DNA of 64,000 bases, taken from positions 1 to 64,000 of the forward strand of contig CAYQMG010000048.1 of NCBI GenBank assembly GCA_964418585.1, read 5' to 3'. The notes beneath the pieces were generated by a model, which saw nothing but the letters and a program-made list of their open reading frames with translations, did no database searches and was not told the origin of the DNA. A program made the translations under genes and the position numbers. Origin of the DNA: JAJRTE01 sp964418585 (GTDB taxonomy: Bacteria > Myxococcota_A > UBA796 > JAJRTE01). Below, piece after piece: positions 44,238-53,800 of this stretch (positions within the stretch are counted from its first letter, which is position 1; every line of letters starts with the position of its first letter).

Positions 44238-45012
44238 ATGGACACTCGAGTTGATCGACGTGGCGCACACCTATCCCGAGGGTGACTGGCGCCTGGAGGT
44301 ACCGCGTTTCGGGATTCGGAAAGGGGAGATGGTGGGGATCGTCGGCCCCAACGGATCCGGGAAGAGCACGTTGCTCAAGATCTGCGCCGGTGTGCTGACC
44401 CCGGAGCGGGGCCGCGTGCTCCAGGACGGGACGCCCTTGAGGGTTCTCGAACGACGGGCGATCGCCCGTCGAATCGGCTATCTTCCCCAGAGTGTGACGC
44501 CCATGTTCGATTTCGTGGTGGAGGACGTGGTGCGCATGGGCCGATACGCGCACCTCGAGGGATTGGGGGGCACCGGGGCTCGAGACGAGGCCGTGGTGGC
44601 CGCGACCTTGCAATCTGCGGAACTGGCGGGACTGAAGACCCGTCGGCTCTCGAGCCTGTCCGGGGGGGAGGTCAAGCGGGTTCTGCTCGCATCGGTCCTG
44701 GCCCAGGAGCCTCGAGTCTTGCTGCTGGATGAACCCACCGCCGCCCTGGACCTGGAACATCAGGTGCGCTTGCACCGACTCCTGACCGGACTGGCGGAGC
44801 AGGGCATCGGGGTGGTGTCGGTGACCCACGACCTCAATCTGGCCTCCTTGTTCTTCGATCGATTGGTCCTGGTCCAGAACGGCCGCATCATCGACGACGG
44901 CGCCCCGGACGCGGTCTTGACTCAGGATGCCATGGACCGGCTCTACGGCCGACAGGTGATGGTTCATCCACACCCGTCACTGCCACGGCCGATGGTGCTC
45001 CCGCGCCCTTGA
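44227..45012 (+). CDS. ABC transporter ATPase, FecE/BtuD type
   Basis: A 261-residue ABC ATPase: Walker A GPNGSGKST (residues about 39-47), Q-loop YLPQSVTP, signature SLSGGEVKRVLLAS, Walker B RVLLLDEPTAALD and switch His in VTHDLN. Family length is normal. The ATG at 44227 lies inside the 3' end of the binding-protein gene (11-base overlap) and has GGAG nine bases upstream. It powers the importer formed with the genes on either side. Confidence 0.93.
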   Translation: MTSEWTLELIDVAHTYPEGDWRLEVPRFGIRKGEMVGIVGPNGSGKSTLLKICAGVLTPERGRVLQDGTPLRVLERRAIARRIGYLPQSVTPMFDFVVEDVVRMGRYAHLEGLGGTGARDEAVVAATLQSAELAGLKTRRLSSLSGGEVKRVLLASVLAQEPRVLLLDEPTAALDLEHQVRLHRLLTGLAEQGIGVVSVTHDLNLASLFFDRLVLVQNGRIIDDGAPDAVLTQDAMDRLYGRQVMVHPHPSLPRPMVLPRP

Positions 45013-45027
45013 TTCGCTGGAGGCTCC

Positions 45028-46008
45028 GTGAGGTATCGACTCGCGCCCTACATCGTCTTCTTTCTCGCCGTGCTCGCCCTGGCACCCTGGATCGGACCGG
45101 AGACCGTGTCACCCACGGCAGTCTCGGCCTGGTTGACAGGGTCAGGAGATCCAGCGGGACACATCTTCTTCTCCCTCCGGATCCCCCGGGTCCTGCTCGG
45201 CCTGGTCGCCGGGGGCACACTCGCCGTCTCGGGCGCAGCGCTCCAGGTACTCTTCCGGAACCCACTGGTGGAGCCCTACACACTGGGAATCACCGGGGGA
45301 GCCTCACTCGGCGCCTTCCTCACCATCGCGTTCCCAGTGCTGGCCGTGGGATGGGGACCGCTGGACGCCACCCAACTGTTCGCGCTCTCCGGCGCGGGCG
45401 TGACCCTCTGGCTCGTCTACCGCATGGCCGCCGGACGTTCAGGCATGGCGCTCCAGACCCTGCTCCTGGCAGGCGTCTCGGTCAGTGTGGTCTGCATGGG
45501 CGCCATCGTCCTGCTCACCTACCTCACGTCCCCTCACAAACTGATGGTGTTTCAACGGTGGGTCATGGGTGGGCTGGGCACCGTTGGATTCGCAGACCTG
45601 GCCTCGATGGCGCCCGTGCTCCTCCCGGCGCTCGGCACGGTGCTCCTGCATGGGCGGGACCTCACCCACCTCGCCCTCGGTGATGAACTGGCCCTGGGGC
45701 ACGGCGTGGACGTGGGTGCCGTGCAACGACGGGTGTTCCTGGGGGCAGGCCTGGCCACCGCGGCCGTGGTGGGGGCTGCCGGTCCCATCGCCTTTGTCGG
45801 CCTGATCATCCCTCACGCGGTCAGACGACTGACCGGAGTGGACCAGCGGGTGGTGCTCCCCGCTTCCTTTCTCCTCGGCGGCGGCGTGCTGGCCCTGTGC
45901 GATTGCATCGCCCGAACCCTGCTCGCCCCGTCTGAACTCCCGGTTGGAATCATCACCTCTGTGGCCGGTGGCCCACTCTTCATCTACCTCCTGCTCCGCA
46001 ACCGATGA
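45028..46008 (+). CDS. ABC transporter permease, FecCD/BtuC family
   Basis: A 326-residue polytopic permease with about nine to ten helices. Typical motifs are LRIPRVLLGLVAGGTLAVSG, LQVLFRNPLVEPYTLGITGG and, near the C-terminus, GPIAFVGLIIPHAVRRLTG, which contacts the ATPase. A GTG start follows a strong GGAGG, 15 bases after the ATPase stop. With the binding protein and ATPase it makes a complete cobalamin/siderophore/haem-type importer. No TonB-dependent outer-membrane receptor is nearby. Confidence 0.93.
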   Translation: MRYRLAPYIVFFLAVLALAPWIGPETVSPTAVSAWLTGSGDPAGHIFFSLRIPRVLLGLVAGGTLAVSGAALQVLFRNPLVEPYTLGITGGASLGAFLTIAFPVLAVGWGPLDATQLFALSGAGVTLWLVYRMAAGRSGMALQTLLLAGVSVSVVCMGAIVLLTYLTSPHKLMVFQRWVMGGLGTVGFADLASMAPVLLPALGTVLLHGRDLTHLALGDELALGHGVDVGAVQRRVFLGAGLATAAVVGAAGPIAFVGLIIPHAVRRLTGVDQRVVLPASFLLGGGVLALCDCIARTLLAPSELPVGIITSVAGGPLFIYLLLRNR

Positions 46009-46025
46009 CCCCCCACCCCCAACCG

Positions 46026-47336
46026 TCAGGCAACCGCCTCCAGCACTGCAGCGCCCGCCTGCCCACCGGCTGCACAAAGCCCGAGCAGAGCCGTGGCCCT
46101 TCCGGAACGCACAAGCTCGTTGGCCATGGTGATCAGCATGCGCCCTCCGGTCGCTGCGAATGGGTGCCCCAAGGCAACGGAGCCTCCATGAACATTGACA
46201 TCCTCGGGACGGATGGCGCCGAACGCCCGCTCCATGCCCGCCCACTCGCGACAGAACCGGTCGCTGCCCATGGCCTTGAGTACGCAAAGCACCTGGGCTG
46301 CGAACGCCTCGTGGATGTCGATGAGGTCCACGTCCTCGAGGGTCATGCCTGCGCGCCGCACCGCTTCGGGCATGGCGATGGCCGGGCCGATCAACAACTG
46401 GTCGGCAGGGTCGACGGCGCTGTAGAACCAGCTTCGGAACGCCGCCAGGGGTCGGAATCCAAGGGCTCGAGCCTTTTCCTCGCTCATCAGCAGCAAGGCA
46501 GCCGCCCCGTCGGTCAGGGCGCTCGAGTTGCCTGCGGTGAGTGTGCCGTCCCGCTTGAATGCGGGGCGGAGTCTGGAGAGTTTCTCCACCGAGGTGTCAC
46601 CTCGCACGATGTCGTCCCGCAGGATGCGCCTGCCGCCCGGGGCTTCCACGGGGACGATCTCGGCGGGCAAGATACCCTCTGCGTAGGCCTTGGCAGCGCG
46701 CATGTGGGACTGTACGGCGAACGCATCCTGGGCCTCCCGGGAGATGCCCCACCGGGCGGCCATGCGTTCGGCGGCCTCGCCCATGAGTTCGCCCGTGGTG
46801 CGCTCGCGCACGCTGGGTTGCCGGGGCACCAGGTCCCGGGCCGGGTTGATGGACGCCAGCAGCTTGAAATAGTCGACCACCGTGGACTTGCTGCTCATCA
46901 CCACCGGCGCCATCTTGTGGACCAGGCTTTGGGGCATCTTGACCTCGGCATTGCTGGTCGAATCCCCACCGCCGGCGATGATCACCTCTGCGTCACCTCG
47001 CTCGATGGCCGCTGCGGCCAAGGTGACTGAAAGCAGGCTCGATGTGCACGCTCTCGTCACGGTCATGGCCTCGACGCTGCGAGGCAGGCCCAGGTCGAGC
47101 ACGATCTCGCGGCCCACGTTCGGGGCGTCTCCCGGCAGGATCACGCCTCCCCAGAACAGGCTGTCGATCTCGCGCCAGGGCACCCTGAACCGGTCCAACA
47201 GCCCCCTGACTGCGGCCACCCCGAGTGCGATGGCGTCCAACCGGGTGAACGCGCCGAATGCGCGAAGGAACGGCGTGCGCACGCCCCCCACGATGACCGC
47301 CCGGCGCTTCGGCCTTTTCGTGTTCCTCGCTCCCAT
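46026..47336 (-). CDS. Thiolase (acetyl-CoA acyltransferase, FadI-like)
   Basis: A 436-residue thiolase. The nucleophile is Cys97 in VTRACTSSLLS, the active-site His is in NVHGGSVALGHPFAATGGR and the second catalytic Cys is Cys421 in LGLCAAGGQAG; IHEAFAAQ is also conserved. Thiolases cleave 3-ketoacyl-CoA or condense acetyl-CoA. The length and N-terminal VGGVRTPFLRAFGAF style are closer to FadI-type (trifunctional) than to short biosynthetic thiolases. It is last in the TetR-MaoC-FabG-thiolase operon, which supports a degradative or alternative acyl-chain cycle. GGAG precedes the ATG. Confidence 0.92.
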   Translation of the reverse strand: MGARNTKRPKRRAVIVGGVRTPFLRAFGAFTRLDAIALGVAAVRGLLDRFRVPWREIDSLFWGGVILPGDAPNVGREIVLDLGLPRSVEAMTVTRACTSSLLSVTLAAAAIERGDAEVIIAGGGDSTSNAEVKMPQSLVHKMAPVVMSSKSTVVDYFKLLASINPARDLVPRQPSVRERTTGELMGEAAERMAARWGISREAQDAFAVQSHMRAAKAYAEGILPAEIVPVEAPGGRRILRDDIVRGDTSVEKLSRLRPAFKRDGTLTAGNSSALTDGAAALLLMSEEKARALGFRPLAAFRSWFYSAVDPADQLLIGPAIAMPEAVRRAGMTLEDVDLIDIHEAFAAQVLCVLKAMGSDRFCREWAGMERAFGAIRPEDVNVHGGSVALGHPFAATGGRMLITMANELVRSGRATALLGLCAAGGQAGAAVLEAVA

Positions 47337-47424
47337 GACTGCTCCTCTCCTCGACGCTCGACCTGGCCCCGGCCCTCGTGGAAACCGGCGCCAGGCCGGA
47401 ACAGGGGTTGGGTGGACCTGGGCG

Positions 47425-48858
47425 TCACGCGCCCACGTAACTGCCTCCGCAAATCCGCAACACCTCGCCCGAAAGTCCGGAGGCTCCCGGGCTGGACAGG
47501 AACGTGATCACCTCGGCCACGTCGACAGGCAACCCACCCTGCTGGAGATTGGTCAGCCGACGCGCCACCTCCCGGGGCGCGGCCGGCATGGCTGCGGTCA
47601 TGCGTGTTTCGATGAATCCGGGTGCCACGGCATTGACGGCAATCCCCTGCTCCGCCAGCGTCGGGGCCAACGCCTGGACATACCCGATGACCCCGGCCTT
47701 GGACGCGGCATAGTTGGTCTGACCCATGTTCCCGGCAATCCCGCCGATGGATGAAAGACAGACGATCCGCCCGCCCGGGTTCATCAAGGGCAGCAACGCC
47801 TCGTTCAGCCGGATGAGTCCCACCAGGTTCACGCGCAGCACCAGTTCCCACTGCTCCGGCTTCATCTTGGCCAACGTCTTGTCCCGGGTCACTCCGGCAT
47901 TGTGCACCACAATGTCCAGGCCAGAAAACTGCTCCTGCACCAGATCCGCCGCCTGCTTCGGCAGTTCGGATTCGGCAATGTCCCCCACCAACAGGGTGCC
48001 GCCAATGGCTTTGACCAGCACCCCCAAGGCCGCATCCTGAGACGGAAGGTCCAGACAGATCACTCGAGCCCCTTCTCGGGCCAGCGCCCGGGCCGTGGCT
48101 GCACCTATCCCCTGGGCCGCACCGGTCACCAGGGCCACCTTGCCGTCCAGGGGCCGAATGAAAGGCACCTGCTCCGGAAGTCCCACCCGACCGGACACAT
48201 GCACCGATTGCCCGCTCACATAGGCCGAACGGTCCGAGAGAAAGAATCGTATCACCGGCTCCACCCGATCCTCGGCGCCTGGATCCACGTAGAGCGTCTG
48301 CGCCGTGGCCCCCCGCTTGCCCACCTCACGCCCAAGACTCTTCACCATCCCGTCCAGCGCTCGATGGGCCGCCGCCGCTCCAGATGTCGCGCACGACGAC
48401 GGCGTCCGGCCCAGGACCAGCACCCGACCACACCGATCCAACGACCGGATCCAGGGGTGGAAAAACCCGTACAGATCGTCCAGCCCCTCCGGCCCTTCCA
48501 TCCCGGTGGCATCGAACACCAACGCATGCGGCTTCAAGCGCGCCTGAACTTCCCCAGGCTCCAGACGCGCAGGCGGCCTCGCCCAGGCCTCCCCCGCATC
48601 CTGGAACGGAGCCAGCGCCTCCTCGTCCCCCACCACGTAAACGTTCGCCCCGGCTCGAGCCAGCGAGGTCGCCACCACGTCCGCCAAACCGGGCGTGCCC
48701 GTCGCCCCGAACACCACCGGCCGGTTGTGCAGAGGTCGCTCCTCCCATGGCGCCGTGGTTCGCCGAAGCTTCTGCGGCAGGGGAATGGGAAGCCCCAGCT
48801 TCTTGATGAGATCTCGAGCCGTTCGGTTCGCACCGAGTTCGACCAGGAAATCGCTCAT
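47425..48858 (-). CDS. High-molecular-weight 3-oxoacyl reductase (FabG4-like)
   Basis: A 477-residue short-chain dehydrogenase. The N-terminal 230 residues form a degenerate Rossmann/flavodoxin-like domain (VVFGATGTPGLADVV), and the C-terminal 245 residues are an active SDR with cofactor loop TGAAQGIG (245-252), NNAG-equivalent VHNAGVT and catalytic Ser370, Tyr383 and Lys387 (CLSSIGG, NYAASKAG). This two-domain form matches FabG4/Rv0242c-type reductases, which act on 3-ketoacyl-CoA with NADH. It overlaps the MaoC gene by four bases (ATGA). It would interconvert 3-hydroxyacyl- and 3-ketoacyl-CoA between the hydratase and the thiolase. Confidence 0.92.
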   Translation of the reverse strand: MSDFLVELGANRTARDLIKKLGLPIPLPQKLRRTTAPWEERPLHNRPVVFGATGTPGLADVVATSLARAGANVYVVGDEEALAPFQDAGEAWARPPARLEPGEVQARLKPHALVFDATGMEGPEGLDDLYGFFHPWIRSLDRCGRVLVLGRTPSSCATSGAAAAHRALDGMVKSLGREVGKRGATAQTLYVDPGAEDRVEPVIRFFLSDRSAYVSGQSVHVSGRVGLPEQVPFIRPLDGKVALVTGAAQGIGAATARALAREGARVICLDLPSQDAALGVLVKAIGGTLLVGDIAESELPKQAADLVQEQFSGLDIVVHNAGVTRDKTLAKMKPEQWELVLRVNLVGLIRLNEALLPLMNPGGRIVCLSSIGGIAGNMGQTNYAASKAGVIGYVQALAPTLAEQGIAVNAVAPGFIETRMTAAMPAAPREVARRLTNLQQGGLPVDVAEVITFLSSPGASGLSGEVLRICGGSYVGA

Positions 48859-49769
48859 GCTCCCTCCTCCTTTTCTCGATACCGACCCACAAGGTAGGCC
48901 GCCGAACCAGGGGCATCCCCCACAAACACGCCCCCGGTTCCGTCGATGTACACGCCCACTCGAGCCGGCACCACAATGGGCTTCACCAGCCGCGCCTCGA
49001 ACCCGCTCAGCCGGTGAATATCACCCAGCCACAAATCCCGGTTCAACGACTCCACGGTGCGGGCCATGCATGAAAACCCGTGCAAAATACACCCCTTGAA
49101 TCGGGCCGCACGGGCCGCTGCAGGAACCCAGTGGATCGGGTTGAAGTCCCCCGTCAACAGGGCAAACTCCAACCCCACGCCCGCATGCAAACGCCACTCG
49201 GCAATCTCACGCGCTCCAGGCGGCACCACCGGCCGCTCCCGACCGCTCGCCCCCTTCTTCCCGTGCTCTCGCTTGCCTCGAGCCAACGGGAGCACCGCTG
49301 TCACCGTGGCCACCAGCGCCTCCGGCGCCGATTCCGTCCCGGTCACCAGACGCTGCTCGATCACCACGCGCCGGCCGTTGTCGTCCACCTTCTCCAGCGA
49401 CGCGCGCAACCGAAGCGGCTCATCCGCCGGCAAGGGTCGCCGAACCTCGAACGCGGCACCCGCGTTGAGAAGCTTCGTGAGATCGTAGGGAAGCCCCTCC
49501 AACAGCCGGGACATCAGGGGAAAACCCCACTGGGGAAACAGGTGGGGCGGCAGGATCCCTCGATAACTCCTGGGATCCCCCCCCACGTGCCGCACGTAAT
49601 CCCGCACCAGACCCGGATGCCGCGGAGGCACCGTGTCGACCAGGGGCACCGGCAGTTCCGGTGCCGGCCCCCCCTCGATCGCTCGCCGGGAAGTCCGCAC
49701 CGCTCGCAACAGCGCAGCGATCACCGCCCCCTGGCGCAGCACATGGACGGGTGTCACGCTCATCATCAC
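48855..49769 (-). CDS. MaoC-like acyl dehydratase/enoyl-CoA hydratase
   Basis: A 304-residue double hot-dog protein. The C-terminal half has the hydratase-2 motif LTGDFNPIHWVP followed by ARFKGCILHGFSCMA, with the catalytic Asp/His in the DFNPIH loop. The N-terminal half is a degenerate hot-dog (PPHLFPQWGFPLMSRLLEGLPYD). MaoC-like enzymes hydrate trans-2-enoyl-CoA to (R)-3-hydroxyacyl-CoA. Its order with FabG4 and thiolase in one operon matches an acyl-CoA cycle using the R-isomer. It overlaps both neighbours by four bases. Confidence 0.9.
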   Translation of the reverse strand: MMMSVTPVHVLRQGAVIAALLRAVRTSRRAIEGGPAPELPVPLVDTVPPRHPGLVRDYVRHVGGDPRSYRGILPPHLFPQWGFPLMSRLLEGLPYDLTKLLNAGAAFEVRRPLPADEPLRLRASLEKVDDNGRRVVIEQRLVTGTESAPEALVATVTAVLPLARGKREHGKKGASGRERPVVPPGAREIAEWRLHAGVGLEFALLTGDFNPIHWVPAAARAARFKGCILHGFSCMARTVESLNRDLWLGDIHRLSGFEARLVKPIVVPARVGVYIDGTGGVFVGDAPGSAAYLVGRYREKEEGA

Positions 49770-50533
49770 GCCCTCCTCCTTGCACCACTCGCCTCCCCAC
49801 CCGGTCCCTCATGTCCGCCGGGCGGGCCTCGAGTCCTCGATGCATCCGTGAACAATGCGTCACGGGTGATTCGCACCAGTTCATCGCTCATGCGAGGCGG
49901 AAACGCCGCCCCCACCCCCACCAGGTCGGCGAGCACGTCCTGCGCCACCAACATGGACACCACCATCAGCACCACATGCGACGCAAACGCCTCTGGATCC
50001 ACCTCCTGCCTCACACGACCCCGTACCTGGTCCATCCGGATGTAGTCGGTGATCAACCGCATCCAGGGCAACAGGTGCTCCCGTACCGCTGCACTCACTC
50101 GATCCGGATGATCCAGCACCTCCCGAATCACCAGCCGGGCACGGTGAACATCCTCCTGAAAAAACCGCAGCAACGCCTTCACAATCGCTGCCAGCCGATC
50201 CCGCTCGTCCGTCGCTGCCAGAAGAAGACGCGGAATCTCTTCCTTCCAGTGGCCCAGCAGCGCCCCAATCACCGCTTCGTGCAACGCCTCCTTGGAACGA
50301 TAGTGATACAACAACGAAGGCTTCCGAACCCCCACGGCATCCGCCACCGCCTGAAGCGTCGTCCCTTCGTACCCGTTCTCCGCAAACAGACGGGTGGCTT
50401 CGTCCAGAATCCGCTGCCTCACATTGTCCCGGCGTCCGCCGGACCGTTCCTGCCTGGTCACGTGCTCGAATCCACTGGTCGCGCGCAAGGGTCCCCCCGG
50501 CGGGTTCAGGCTGGTTTCGCCCAGGGCTATCAT
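49766..50533 (-). CDS. TetR-family repressor of the fatty-acid operon
   Basis: A 255-residue TetR regulator. The N-terminal helix-turn-helix is clear: RQRILDEATRLFAENGYEGT, then LQAVADAVGVRKPSLLYHY. The C-terminal 170 residues are the all-helical ligand-binding domain. It heads the MaoC-FabG-thiolase operon and overlaps MaoC by four bases, so the likely effector is an acyl-CoA. Its promoter (50546-50574) carries an inverted repeat within the spacer, suggesting autorepression. The ATG at 50533 is only about six bases from the predicted start of transcription; a GTG at 50461 would give a 231-residue protein more typical of the family. Confidence 0.9.
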   Translation of the reverse strand: MIALGETSLNPPGGPLRATSGFEHVTRQERSGGRRDNVRQRILDEATRLFAENGYEGTTLQAVADAVGVRKPSLLYHYRSKEALHEAVIGALLGHWKEEIPRLLLAATDERDRLAAIVKALLRFFQEDVHRARLVIREVLDHPDRVSAAVREHLLPWMRLITDYIRMDQVRGRVRQEVDPEAFASHVVLMVVSMLVAQDVLADLVGVGAAFPPRMSDELVRITRDALFTDASRTRGPPGGHEGPGGEASGARRRA

Positions 50534-50545
50534 TCGTTAGAATGT

Positions 50546-50574
50546 TCTCTACCAGCCGGTAGAAACCACGTCAA
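50546..50574 (-). promoter_or_regulatory. Promoter of the TetR-MaoC-FabG-thiolase operon
   Basis: On the minus strand TTGACG and TAGAGA are separated by 17 bases. Confidence 0.6.
50548..50563. promoter_or_regulatory. Likely TetR operator
   Basis: TCTACC-AGCC-GGTAGA is a perfect six-base inverted repeat inside the promoter, overlapping the -10 and the spacer. A second one (CATTC-GTTA-GAATG, 50531-50544) overlaps the ATG. Binding at either site would block transcription of the operon. Confidence 0.55.
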
Positions 50575-50836
50575 GGGCTTTCTGAACCCTCTCATGAACA
50601 CAGCCTGGAGGCTGGACAGGAAGCCCGGCGCGGCGACCGGCGGGGGTGTTTCGGGGGGTGTAAGGCCGATGCTACATTGAAATGTGGCAACCCACCCGGC
50701 CGGGACGGGGAGGGGACCCCGCCCCGGGCCGATCACCGCCTCGGTTTCCCAGGCACAATCGGTGCGTTTGGCGCATGAAGGAGGTGTTCCGGGTGCGCCG
50801 ATTGGTTTCGGGTACCAGGTCCACAGAGGAGCGAAC
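50575..50836. other. Divergent region before the subtilase-like gene
   Basis: No gene is evident. It contains TGCTACATT (extended -10, 50670-50678) on the plus strand about 155 bases before the ATG, with a poor -35. Confidence 0.4.
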
Positions 50837-53800
50837 ATGAAGCGAGCACATCGATGGATCACATGGGGAGTGGCCCTGGTGGTCTGGGGTTGGGTCCCGG
50901 GCCGGTCGTTCGGGGTCCTGCCGCTGCCCACCTATCCTGATTGTGGCAAGGATCGGTCTGTGGCCGAATGTCCACCGGATTTGACGCACACGGACGGGAC
51001 GTGGAAAGGGAGCACGTGGGAATTCGTATCGTTCATTCCGGAGGACATGGAGAGCCACGTGCGTGCCCAGGAGTGGGCCCTGGGAGCGGGCAACGGGTTC
51101 GACGTGGCGTGGCGGTACACCACGGGCCGGTTCGACGTGACCGTGGCGGTGCTGGATGCGGGTATCCTGTGGGACGAACGGTCGCTGGTCAACAAGGTGG
51201 CGCTCAACACGGGGGAACTCCCGTTGCCCCGGCGTGCAGATGGGTCGACGTGCGCCACGTACGACTGCAATGGCGACGGTCTGGTGAACGTGCAGGACTA
51301 CCGCGAAGATTCTCGAGTCTCTCCGGAGGACGGCACAGACGTTGCAGACGGGTACCTGGACGCTTCAGATCTCATCGCCGCGTTCTCGGACGGCGTCGAC
51401 GGGGACGGCAACGGATACATCGACGACATCTGCGGCTGGGATTTCCTGTGGGACGACAACAACCCGTATGCAAGCAACCGGTTCGATCACGGTTCCGATG
51501 TGATGCGGGACATGTTCGCCGAGGGTGGCGAGCCGGACTCGAGCATTGGTTATTGCCCCAACTGCTCGGTGCTGCCGCTCCGGACGGGAGACAGTTTCAT
51601 CGCGGACGGGGACAGGCTGGCGCAGGGTATTCTCTATGCCACGGACGCGGGTGTATCGGTGATCTCCATGGCGTCGGGCACCACGACCAACCCGGCCATC
51701 CTGCGGCAAGCCATCAAGTATGCCTACGATCATGGAGTGTTGGTGGTGTCTGCGATCGGGGACGAGTTGAGCTATCATCATCTCTATCCTGGTGCGTCGG
51801 ACTACTTGATGGCGGTTCATTCGATCCGTTACTGGCCGCCGACGGACTGGAACGAAGCACGTTCGTTCCTGGCCTACAACGGGTGCAACAACTTCGGGAG
51901 CCATCTTACGGTCGTGGGTGCCACGGTGGCCTGTGCCACCGGTGCGACAGCGATCACGGCGTCCACGGCGGGGTTGATTGTGTCTCGAGCCCGTGATCTG
52001 GGCCTGGAGTTGCATCCGGACGAGATTCGGGGCCTCATTCTGGGCACGGCCACGGACATCGACGTCCCGTTTTCGGGCCACACCACCCCTTACTTTCCCA
52101 GTCGTCCGGGGTGGGACCTGTTTTTTGGGTACGGGCGGATCAATGCGGGCAAGGCTGTGGAATCGTTTGCAGTACCTCCGCGCGTGCACCTGACGTCGCC
52201 GGTGTGGTGGGAGTACGTGGATGCGGGGTTGACGACGGCGATCGAGATTCAGGCGACCATGGGGGCGCCGCGCGCGCGGCACTATGAATGGGTGCTCGAG
52301 TGGGCGCCTGGAGGACGACCTGCGGACAACGCTTTCGAGGAGTTGGCCCGGGGGGTTCGCGAGACGCCGTTCGAGGGCACATTGTTCACGTGGCCCATTG
52401 CCCAGATTCCTCGGGATCGACTGGATCCGTCGTCGCCGATGGAGCAAGTATTTGCCGAGGACGACGTACCGACCAAGTTTGACCTGGCCAATGCGCACAC
52501 GGTGACGTTGCGTTTGAGCGCCACCGACGAGATGGGGCGGCGTGCGGAGATGCGCAAGTCGTTTTTCTTGCACGACGATCCGGATCTGTTGCCGGGCTTT
52601 CCGATGTTTTTGGGTGCGTCCGGGCAGTCGAGTCCGGTCCTGACGGACGTGGACGGGGATGGGGTGAATGAGATTGTGGTGGGCACGTCGTCCGGGGTCG
52701 TGCACGTGCTGGATGCGCGGACCGGCGTGGATCTGCCCGGGTGGCCGGTGCAGATGCCGTTCCGTGGGGTGGTGGATCCGCTGAGCTGGACCAGCCACGC
52801 CTATGCGCCTGCCTACGCTTCCGGGGCGATACCGAGGAGCCGGGAAGCGGTGGTGGCCACCGTGGCCGTGGGGGACCTGGAGCCGGATGGAGGCAAGGAC
52901 CTGGTGGTTTCCACGATGGAAGGAAAGCTGTACGTTTTTGATGCGGAGGGGGAGCTTCGGGACGGCTTCCCGGTTTCTCGGGACGTGGTGACAGAGGATC
53001 AGACGGACGAGTTCACCTGGTACGACCCCGGGTTCATGTCCTCACCGGTGCTTGCCGACCTGGACGGAGACGGCCGGCAAGAGATCATCCAGGCAGGCAT
53101 GGACCAGAAGCTCTACGTGTGGCGAGCGGACGGGAGTCGACATCCCGGGTTCCCGGTGAAGTTGGAGCACGAGGAGTCGGCGACGCATCGAAAGGGGCGG
53201 ATCGTGAGCACGCCTGCGGTCGTGGACCTCAACCGCGATGGAGTTCTGGACATCGTCATCGGCACCAACGAGTTTCAGACCGAGCCGGACCCGATTCCCG
53301 GATACGCCTACGCGGTGAGCGGCAAGGGCAACCTGGACCCGGCGGGCCCCATCCTGCCCGGTTGGCCCGCCGTGGTGCCGGGCCTTCTGAACGACCTGGT
53401 CCCCTGGCTCGCCGAGGGCGTCAACATGAGCCCGCAGGTGGCGGACATCGACGGGAAGGGCCTGCCCGAGATCGCGCTGTGCGGCACCGTGTCTTGCCCC
53501 CATTTCTACGAAGCGGATGCATCCCGGTCCACCCAGTGTGAATGCTCGTCATTTGCCTGGCGGGACCCGGCGACCCGGGAGCTTGCGGGTCTCTCGTTCG
53601 TGTCCAACCTCTGGATCGGCGACGTGGACGGGGACGGCCACCTGGAGATCACCGGCGCGCTGGCTGGACTCAACTATGCGCTGGTGCTGCTGAGTTCCAC
53701 GTGGGTGGACCACATCGACCACCTGCTCGGCCTGTGGGACGCGGAGACCGGCCAGAGCCTCCCGGGTTGGCCGGTGGTGATGGAGGATCTCGCCCTGTAC

